From NCBI RefSeq assembly GCF_017306545.1, contig NZ_JAFKID010000010.1:1-64000 (forward strand): DNA of 64,000 nt, in the 5' to 3' direction. The stretch is from Mesorhizobium sp. (GTDB lineage: Bacteria; Pseudomonadota; Alphaproteobacteria; Rhizobiales; Rhizobiaceae). Of the stretch, positions 57,972-64,000 are shown one piece after another; the stretch's first letter is position 1, and each line of letters begins with the position of its first letter. The translations under genes and the position numbers were made by a program. The notes under the pieces were generated by a model. The model worked only from the letters and a program-made list of their open reading frames with translations, was not told the origin of the DNA and did not search any database.

Positions 57972-58763
57972 ATGGGCACCGCCGATCCGATCGCATGAAA
58001 CCGCCTCAAGGGCATCGTGCTGATGGTGGCGTCCACCCTCGTCATCCAGATGGTGGACGGTCTGGCCAAGCACCTGAGCGCCGGCTATTCGCCGCTGTTC
58101 ATCGGCTGGGCGCGCTATGCGGCGGCCAGCCTGATCGTCGTACCCTATGCTGCCCTGCTGCATGGTTGGCGGATCTTCCCGGCCGAACGGACGAGTTCGC
58201 ATATCTTGCGCACCGTGCTTCTGGTGACGGCGATGACGCTCTATTTCATGGCGATCGCCCATATCCCGCTGGCGGCCGCCATCAGCGCCTATTTCGTCGC
58301 GCGGCCGCAGAGCGGCGTCGATCCGGGCATTCTGCTGGCGATCGGAGGCAGCATTGCCTATGCGCTCTACATGGTCGTCACCCGGCGCATGGCGCTCATC
58401 AGCCATCCGTTGAAGACGCTTGTCTTTCAATGCGTGGCGGGAATGGTCCTTTTGACCCCGCAGGCGCTGTTGACGTGGACGACGCCGGCGCTCGCCGACC
58501 TCCCCGCATTTCTGGGGCTCGGCCTCTTGTCCCTGCTCGCGCACTTCATGCTGATCGCGGCGTTTCGGCTGGCCGAGACGTCGGTGCTGGCGCCGCTGGT
58601 CTATGTGGAACTGATCGGCGCCGCGCTCATCGGCTACGTTGCCTTCGGCGAAGTTCCGGGGCCGGCCACCTGGGCGGGCGCGGCGCTGATCGTCGCAGCG
58701 GGCATGCTGGTGCTCATCCGAAGGAAGGACGCCGTGCCGGCCGTCGACGAGCCCGTCGCCTGA
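57972..58763 (+). pseudogene. Decayed DMT (EamA) exporter
   Basis: The natural frame begins ATG 57972 (MGTADPIA), hits an in-frame TGA at 57996-57998, then continues NRLKGIVLMVASTLVIQMVD in the same frame to 58763. After ISAYFVA the sequence jumps to RPQSGVDPGILLAIGGSIAY, lacking roughly 40 residues (helix 4 and linker) present in DMT proteins of 290-300 aa. The piece from GTG 58017 (248 aa) is open. With nonsense codon plus deletion a functional 10-helix exporter is unlikely. Fragmentary translation cannot be excluded. Confidence 0.6.
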
Positions 58764-58851
58764 ACGGTCTCGCGCGGCCTTCTTGCCATCATCCGCGTAA
58801 ACCCGTAGGAGCCGGCACACGGCAGGCGGCTGCCGCAATCCGGACCTTCCG

Positions 58852-59730
58852 ATGCGTGCTCGCGACATCGCTTCCTATCTGTTCCTGGCCGTCGCCTGGG
58901 GCCTGTCCTTTCTCGTTCTGGTCAAGGTGGTGGCTGCGTTCGGCTGGGTGGGCGCGGTGACGCTGCGCTGCCTGCTGGCCAGCGCCACGCTGATCGTTGT
59001 GGCGAAGGTGCGCCGGCGCGCCCTCGCCTTCAGTCTCGGCTGGCGGCCCTACGCGGTGGTCGGCGCCACGACGGTGGCGGCGCAGCTGATCGGACTGTCC
59101 TACGGCACGCCGCTGATCGGCACCGCCATGGCGGCCATCCTTGTGGCGGCCATTCCGCTGTTTTCCATGGTCATCAGCCAGCTCTGGGGCCTGGAGCGGA
59201 TGACGCTGCGGCGGTTTGTCGGCCTGTGTCTCGGCATGGCCGGCATCGTTCTCCTGGTCGGCTTTCCGGCCGTCCCGGTGACGCCGCATTTCATTCTCGG
59301 CTGTGCGGCATGCCTGTTCGCCTCGCTTTCGGCAGCCTTCGGCTCCAACTATGCCAGTCTCCATCTGCGCAGCGCAGGCTCGCTGGAGGTGACGGCCGGC
59401 TCGTTCCTTGCTGGCGGCCTGATGACGCTGCCGCTGCTCCTCGCGGTTCCCGTTCCGACGATGCCGGGACCGGTCGATTTCCTCTATCTTGCCGTGCTTG
59501 CCTGCGTGATGAGCGCGCTGACCTATGTCACCTATTTCCGTTTGGTTTCGACGATCGGGCCGACGCGGGCGATCAGCGTCGAATTCGCGGTCACGGTGGT
59601 CGCCGTGCTCGTCGGTGCAGTGCTGCTCAAGGAGCCGCTGACCGTCGTCCAGATCATCGGGGCGATCGTCATCGTCGCCGGCTGCCTGCTGGTGCTTGGC
59701 CTCCTGCCGCCGGGGCGCAGGAAGGTATAG
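58852..59730 (+). CDS. DMT superfamily (EamA) transporter
   Basis: A 292-aa inner membrane protein with ten predicted helices in two EamA repeats; YLFLAVAWGLSFLVLVKVVA is the first helix and LLKEPLTVVQIIGAIVIVAG the conserved end of the second repeat. It exports amino acids or small metabolites, substrate unknown. It follows the decayed paralogue-like gene by 88 bp and may have taken over its role. Confidence 0.9.
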   Translation: MRARDIASYLFLAVAWGLSFLVLVKVVAAFGWVGAVTLRCLLASATLIVVAKVRRRALAFSLGWRPYAVVGATTVAAQLIGLSYGTPLIGTAMAAILVAAIPLFSMVISQLWGLERMTLRRFVGLCLGMAGIVLLVGFPAVPVTPHFILGCAACLFASLSAAFGSNYASLHLRSAGSLEVTAGSFLAGGLMTLPLLLAVPVPTMPGPVDFLYLAVLACVMSALTYVTYFRLVSTIGPTRAISVEFAVTVVAVLVGAVLLKEPLTVVQIIGAIVIVAGCLLVLGLLPPGRRKV

Positions 59731-59767
59731 GCCGCAATCGACGCCGACCATAGGGACGATTTGCCGG

Positions 59768-61180
59768 CTAACCGTTCCACAACCCTTCGGCGCGCAGGTC
59801 CTCCATGGTGCGCGAAATACCTTCGCGCAGGATCGCCACCATCGTGTCGACCTGCTCCTTCGTGATGATGAGCGGCGGGCTCATCACGCACATGTTGATG
59901 AGCGGCCGCACGAGCAGGCCGAGTTCGTGGCAGTGGCGGTCGATGCGCTTGCCGACGGCGTTGTCGAGTTCGAGCGGGTTGTTGCTGTCGCGGTCGGCGA
60001 CGCAGTCGACGCAGGCCATCAAGCCTATGCCGCGCACCTCGCCGACCAGCGGCAGGTCCTCCAGCGTCTTCAGACGCGCCTGGAAATAGGGCGCGACCTG
60101 TCTGGCATGATCGAGCACCTCGTCTTCCAGGAGATCCAGGTTTTTCAACGCGACGGCGCAGCCGACGGGGTGGCTCGTATAGGTCAGGCCATGGGCGAAC
60201 ATAGCGTCGGGATGGTTGGATCTGCGCAGGTCCTCCAGCAACCGGCCGGAGATGACGACGCCGCCGAGCGGGAAATAGCCGGAGGTGACGCCTTTCGCGA
60301 AGGTGATCATGTCCGGGTCGAGACCGAAAACCTCGCCCGAGGCGAAGACATGGCCGAGCCGCCCGAAAGCGGTGACGACCTCGTCGGAGATGTAAAGGAT
60401 ATCGTTGGCCCGGCAGATCTCGCGGATGCGTTTCAGGTAGCCGTCCGGCGGCACGATGACGCCGCCCGAGGCCTGGATCGGCTCGCCGACGAAGGCGCCG
60501 ATGCGGTCGGCGCCGATCCGTTCCACGGTTTGCCGGAATTCTCCGATCAGGAAATCGGCGAAGTTTTCGCGGCTGATTCCCGCCGGCCGCCGGAACGGGT
60601 TCGGCGCCGTCAGCTTGACGACGAGGCCGTCGGCGCCGTCCATCCAGTCGCGGTCGCGCGGCCGGCCGTTCAACGAGGCCGACAGGTAGGTCGAGCCGTG
60701 ATAGGCGCCGCCGCGCGACAGGATCAGCTTCTTTTCCGGCCGGCCACGCACATTGTTGTAGAACTGCATGAGGCGCAGCGCCGTCTCCACCGCCGAAGAG
60801 CCGCCGGTGGTGTAAAAGACGTGGCTGAGATCGCCCGGCGCGTGCCTGGAGATGCGGCGCGCCAGCTCCGCCGAAGGGGCGTTCATCGTGTACCAGGGCG
60901 TGTTGTAGGAGAGCTGCATCGCCTGCTCGTACATTGCCCGCGCCAGCTCTTCGCGGCGATGGCCGACATTGATGCACCACATGCCGGCCGGCCCGTCGAT
61001 CAGCCGCTTGCCGTCGCTGTCGGTGATGAAGATGCCTTCGCCTTCACCGATCAGCGCGCGCGCCTCGGCCCCGGCCGAGCCGGCGACCGGCCACGGCTGG
61101 ACGAGATGCCGCGCCGCCAGTTCGGCGGGGTCTTCCTTGCTCGCCGCCCCGGTGGGGCGGGCCTCACGCATGGCTGCCAT
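59768..61180 (-). CDS. Class III (omega) aminotransferase, polyamine/beta-amino acid type
   Basis: A 470-aa PLP enzyme. GPAGMWCINVGHRREELARA in the substrate region, FYTTGGSSAVETALRLMQFY, ISDEVVTAFGRLG, and TFAKGVTSGYFPLGGVVIS with the PLP Lys. It transfers amino groups from polyamines or omega-amino acids to pyruvate-like acceptors. ATG 61180 is chosen because GGAGG lies six bases upstream; an upstream frame is unsupported. Divergent from a polyamine-type ABC importer and sharing a BetI-like operator with it. Confidence 0.9.
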   Translation of the reverse strand: MAAMREARPTGAASKEDPAELAARHLVQPWPVAGSAGAEARALIGEGEGIFITDSDGKRLIDGPAGMWCINVGHRREELARAMYEQAMQLSYNTPWYTMNAPSAELARRISRHAPGDLSHVFYTTGGSSAVETALRLMQFYNNVRGRPEKKLILSRGGAYHGSTYLSASLNGRPRDRDWMDGADGLVVKLTAPNPFRRPAGISRENFADFLIGEFRQTVERIGADRIGAFVGEPIQASGGVIVPPDGYLKRIREICRANDILYISDEVVTAFGRLGHVFASGEVFGLDPDMITFAKGVTSGYFPLGGVVISGRLLEDLRRSNHPDAMFAHGLTYTSHPVGCAVALKNLDLLEDEVLDHARQVAPYFQARLKTLEDLPLVGEVRGIGLMACVDCVADRDSNNPLELDNAVGKRIDRHCHELGLLVRPLINMCVMSPPLIITKEQVDTMVAILREGISRTMEDLRAEGLWNG

Positions 61181-61260
61181 CACGATCCTCCACCATACCG
61201 GAATCCGTATGATCACGCCGGGCGGCAACCGTCTCGAATCGCCGCCTTCTCCATTCTATT

Positions 61261-61276
61261 TTGAATGTCCGTTCAA
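61261..61276. promoter_or_regulatory. BetI-like operator in the aminotransferase-potB divergent region
   Basis: TTGAATGTCCGTTCAA, an inverted repeat with TTGAA/TTCAA arms. It equals the site upstream of the Rieske oxygenase at 13 of 16 positions (TTGAATG...GTTCAA in both). It lies 81 bp from the aminotransferase start and ~190 bp from the permease start, suited to control both. The cognate regulator is not in the window. Confidence 0.7.
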
Positions 61277-61468
61277 TCAATATCACAGAAATGACACTTG
61301 ATTTCAATCCGCGGATACAGGCATGATGGCGGCAGAGGCCAATGGTTTCGCCTGACGGCACCTGGCCCGCGTGACCGGTGCGCCTGGGGAGGTTACGCCG
61401 GCGTCGAAATGGGATGGCAGCGTGGCGGGACCCAGTCCAGCGACCGGAACGCGATCCGAGGCCCTGCC

Positions 61469-62386
61469 GTGACGGCGGCGGCGGAAGGATCGGCTCCGCT
61501 CGCGGCATCGCCGCCGAGACGGAAATCCCTTCTGCAATCCGAATCCGTCCAGGGCCTGGCCCTGATAACGCCCACCTTTCTTTATGCGCTGGTGCTTCTG
61601 CTCCTGCCGATCCTGGTGGTGATCGCGCATTCCTTCTGGACGCAGCACTATCTCACCATCGACCGCACGTTCACGCTGGAAAACTATCGCATCGCGCTGA
61701 CCGAACCGATCTACCGCGACCTGTTGTGGCGCTCGCTGACGATCTCGCTCGTCACCAGCCTCACCACGGTCGTTCTGGCCTATCCGATCGCCTATTACAT
61801 CTCCTTCCACGGCGGCCGCCACAAGGGGCTGTGGCTGTTCCTCATCACCATTCCGTTCTGGACCAGCTACCTTCTGCGCGTGATGTCGTGGAAAGTCATT
61901 CTCGGCTATAACGGCGTGCTCAATTCCGGCCTGATGGGGCTGGGCATCATCGACGAGCCGATCACCGCGCTGCTCTATAATTCCAGCTCCGTCGTCATCA
62001 CGCTGGTGCATGCCTGGGCGGCCTTCGCCATCCTGCCGATCTTCGTGTCGCTGGAGAAGGTCGACCGCACGCTGATCGAGGCGGCCAAGGATCTCGGCGA
62101 CGGCCCGCTGCGTTCCTTCCTGCGCGTGACGCTGCCGCTGTCGGCGCCGGGCGTCGTCTCGGCGCTGCTGATCGTCATGATCCCGACCGTCGGCGATTAC
62201 GTCACGCCGAAACTGGTCGGCGGCAAGGACGGCATGATGATCGCCAACGCCATCCAGGCGCAGTTCGGCAAGGCGTCGAACTGGCCGCTGGGCGCCGCGC
62301 TTTCCGTCACCACCATGATCGTGGTGACGCTGATGGCGGGTGCGGCGGTGTTCATCATCCGGCGGGCGGCGAGGCTGGCGCGATGA
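61469..62386 (+). CDS. Polyamine-type ABC transporter permease (PotB-like)
   Basis: A ~305-aa inner membrane permease of the spermidine/putrescine type: six helices, first LALITPTFLYALVLLLLPIL, with the EAA loop LIEAAKDLGDGPLRSFLRVT. GTG 61469 (VTAAAEGSAP) with GAGG seven bases upstream is preferred; ATG 61409 would add a non-conserved leader. No substrate-binding protein is seen inside the window. Coupled to the next permease by ATGA. Confidence 0.92.
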   Translation: MTAAAEGSAPLAASPPRRKSLLQSESVQGLALITPTFLYALVLLLLPILVVIAHSFWTQHYLTIDRTFTLENYRIALTEPIYRDLLWRSLTISLVTSLTTVVLAYPIAYYISFHGGRHKGLWLFLITIPFWTSYLLRVMSWKVILGYNGVLNSGLMGLGIIDEPITALLYNSSSVVITLVHAWAAFAILPIFVSLEKVDRTLIEAAKDLGDGPLRSFLRVTLPLSAPGVVSALLIVMIPTVGDYVTPKLVGGKDGMMIANAIQAQFGKASNWPLGAALSVTTMIVVTLMAGAAVFIIRRAARLAR

Positions 62387-63234
62387 GTACGGCAACCAGT
62401 TCGCCACGGCAAAACCGGCGCCGCCTGCTGCCGGCCGGCGGCTGGCTCTCCGTCTATGCGGCGCTCTATGTCGCCTTCCTCTACGTGCCGGTGTTGTTTT
62501 TGCCGATCTTCTCGGTCAACACGGCGGCGACGCCGAAGTTTCCGCTCTCCGGCTTCACCTGGAAATGGTACGAGGGCCTGCCGCATACTCCGGAACTGCT
62601 CAACGCCGCCTGGAACAGCCTGATCGTCGGCCTGTCGGCCTCGGTGCTGTCCACAGTCCTCGGCATTCTCGCCGCGCGCGCCATTACCCGCTACCGCTTT
62701 CCCGGCCGCCGGCCCATCAACGGGCTCATCATGGCGCCGCTGGTGCTGCCGGAAATCATCATTGCCATTTCCATGCTGCTGGTCATCCTCCAGCTCGGCC
62801 TGTCGCTATCGCTGTTCACCGTGGTGCTCGGGCATGTGCTGGTCTGCATCCCCTATTCGATGACGGTGCTGACCTCCGGCTTCGAGGGTTTCGACCGCTC
62901 GCTCGAGGAGGCCTCCGCCGACCTCGGCGAAAGCGCCTTCGGGACCTTCCGGCGCGTCACCCTGCCGATGGTCACGCCGGCGATCATTTCGAGCCTGCTC
63001 GTCTCCTTCACCATCTCGCTGGACGAGTTCATCATCGCCTTCTTCCTGACCGGCACGGAGGCGACGCTGCCGATCTACATCTGGGGCCAGCTCCGCTTCG
63101 CCGCCAAGCTGCCCGGCGTGCTGGCGCTCGGCACGCTGCTTCTCGTCGCCTCCTTCATCCTCTTGTCCGTCGCCGAGGTGCTGCGCCGCCGCGCCGCCCG
63201 CCGTACCCAGTCCGAGGGAGGGCCTTATGCCTGA
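62383..63234 (+). CDS. Polyamine-type ABC transporter permease (PotC-like)
   Basis: A 283-aa permease with six helices; LYVPVLFLPIFSVNTAATPK is the typical PotC start with the PKFPLSGFTWKWY periplasmic stretch, and the EAA loop reads LEEASADLGESAFGTFRRVT. It forms the channel with the PotB-like subunit. The downstream ATPase gene begins 8 bp before its stop. Confidence 0.93.
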   Translation: MSTATSSPRQNRRRLLPAGGWLSVYAALYVAFLYVPVLFLPIFSVNTAATPKFPLSGFTWKWYEGLPHTPELLNAAWNSLIVGLSASVLSTVLGILAARAITRYRFPGRRPINGLIMAPLVLPEIIIAISMLLVILQLGLSLSLFTVVLGHVLVCIPYSMTVLTSGFEGFDRSLEEASADLGESAFGTFRRVTLPMVTPAIISSLLVSFTISLDEFIIAFFLTGTEATLPIYIWGQLRFAAKLPGVLALGTLLLVASFILLSVAEVLRRRAARRTQSEGGPYA

Positions 63235-64000
63235 GCATCGCGGGCGACCCAGGCGCCCGATGATCGAGATACGCAGCGTCACGCGCAGCTACGGCGCCTT
63301 CAAGGCTCTGGACGAGGCCAATCTCTCCATCGACGAGGGCGAATTCTTCTCGCTGCTGGGGCCGTCCGGCTGCGGCAAGACCACGCTGCTTCGCATGATC
63401 GCCGGTTTCGACACGCCGACGACCGGCTCCATCGCCGTGGACGGCCAGCCGATGGACGGCATCCCGGCCAACCGGCGGCCGACCAACATGGTGTTCCAGT
63501 CCTACGCCATCTTCCCGCATCTCAATGTCGAGCAGAACGTCGCCTACGGGCTGAAGCGGCTGAAGCTGGAGAGAGGCGAGGAAAAGCGCCGGGTCGAAGA
63601 GGCGCTGGCACAGGTATCGCTGACGGGGCTGGGCAAGCGCGGGGCGACGGAGCTTTCCGGAGGCCAGCGCCAGCGGGTCGCGCTCGCCCGCGCGCTGGTG
63701 ATGCGGCCGAAGGTGCTGCTTCTCGACGAGCCGCTGTCGGCGCTGGACAAGAAGCTGCGCGAGCAGATGCAGGTGGAACTGCGCCGCCTGCAACAGGCTG
63801 TCGGCATCACCTTCGTGCTGGTTACGCACGACCAATATGAGGCGCTCGGCATGTCGGACCGCATCGCTGTGATGTTCGGCGGCCGCATCGCGCAGGTCGC
63901 CTCACCGAAGGAAATCTACCAGTGGCCGGTGAACCGCCAGGTCGCCGATTTTCTCGGCGGCATGAACTTCGTTAACGCCGAGATCGTCGAGGAGGACGAG
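63227..64000 (+). CDS. Polyamine-type ABC transporter ATPase (PotA-like), 3' end beyond the window
   Basis: At least 258 residues from ATG 63227 (MPEHRGRPRRP), GGGAGGG upstream, open to the window end. Walker A GPSGCGKTTLLRMIAG, Q-loop MVFQSYAIFPHLNVEQNV, signature LSGGQRQRVALARAL, Walker B LLLDEPLSALDKKLREQMQ and VTHDQYEALGMSDR. The TOBE-containing C-terminus (~100 residues) is missing. It energises the PotBC-like pair. Confidence 0.95.
   Translation, partial: MPEHRGRPRRPMIEIRSVTRSYGAFKALDEANLSIDEGEFFSLLGPSGCGKTTLLRMIAGFDTPTTGSIAVDGQPMDGIPANRRPTNMVFQSYAIFPHLNVEQNVAYGLKRLKLERGEEKRRVEEALAQVSLTGLGKRGATELSGGQRQRVALARALVMRPKVLLLDEPLSALDKKLREQMQVELRRLQQAVGITFVLVTHDQYEALGMSDRIAVMFGGRIAQVASPKEIYQWPVNRQVADFLGGMNFVNAEIVEEDE

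Overview
The window is chromosomal DNA of a GC-rich alphaproteobacterium of the order Rhizobiales, most like Mesorhizobium and other Phyllobacteriaceae. This rests on the gene orders TIGR02300-aroA-cmk-rpsA and hemE-hemJ-rho-mnmE-mnmG-rsmG-parA-parB, a class II (CP4-type) EPSP synthase, CcrM-type GANTC sites beside hemE, and RIME-like intergenic palindromes.

Layout. (1) 1-6340: an accessory, prophage-like segment ending at the 3' side of a tRNA-Ala(GGC). A short XRE repressor is divergent from a tight early operon of small unknown proteins, one of them HEPN-like. Downstream of the repressor lie a membrane protein and an overlapping pair (soluble 295-aa protein plus small four-helix membrane protein) whose arrangement recalls lysogenic exclusion modules such as lambda RexAB. 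No integrase or structural phage gene is in view. (2) 6340-12953: tRNA-Ala, TIGR02300, aroA, a degenerate SDR, an HXXEE membrane protein, cmk and rpsA. (3) 13006-20998: a basic amino acid/guanidino-compound locus: SDR, 2-ketoarginine decarboxylase-like enzyme, arginine deiminase/DDAH-family hydrolase, a His/Lys/Arg-type ABC importer and an Ldh-family cyclic imine reductase. (4) 21064-31106: adenosine kinase, trans-3-hydroxy-L-proline dehydratase, a PEP mutase-family enzyme, HAD phosphatase, dUTPase, class II amidotransferase, a TetR-haloalkane dehalogenase pair with an apparently leaderless autoregulated promoter, an FAD amine oxidase and RF3. (5) 31381-36877: TRAP transporter and a DHA2 efflux pump with its divergent TetR.

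(6) 36950-56197: the replication-origin domain. It holds XRE, Smr, MltA, Tim44-like, FxsA, SecB, DnaQ, CoaE, AroE, Maf and the PEP synthase/PPDK regulator, then a ~400-bp non-coding region beside hemE with DnaA-box-like sequences and six GANTC sites (candidate oriC). hemE, hemJ, rho, DUF255, mnmE, mnmG, rsmG, parA and parB follow. Five parS-like sites (core TTCACGTGAA) lie between 43.9 and 53.9 kb, so origin, centromere and partition genes sit together.

(7) 56198-64000: catabolic and transport genes. A Rieske oxygenase and an aminotransferase/polyamine-type ABC transporter locus carry near-identical BetI-like 16-bp palindromes in their promoter regions, suggesting one regulon. Between them are a decayed and an intact DMT exporter. 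The window ends inside potA.
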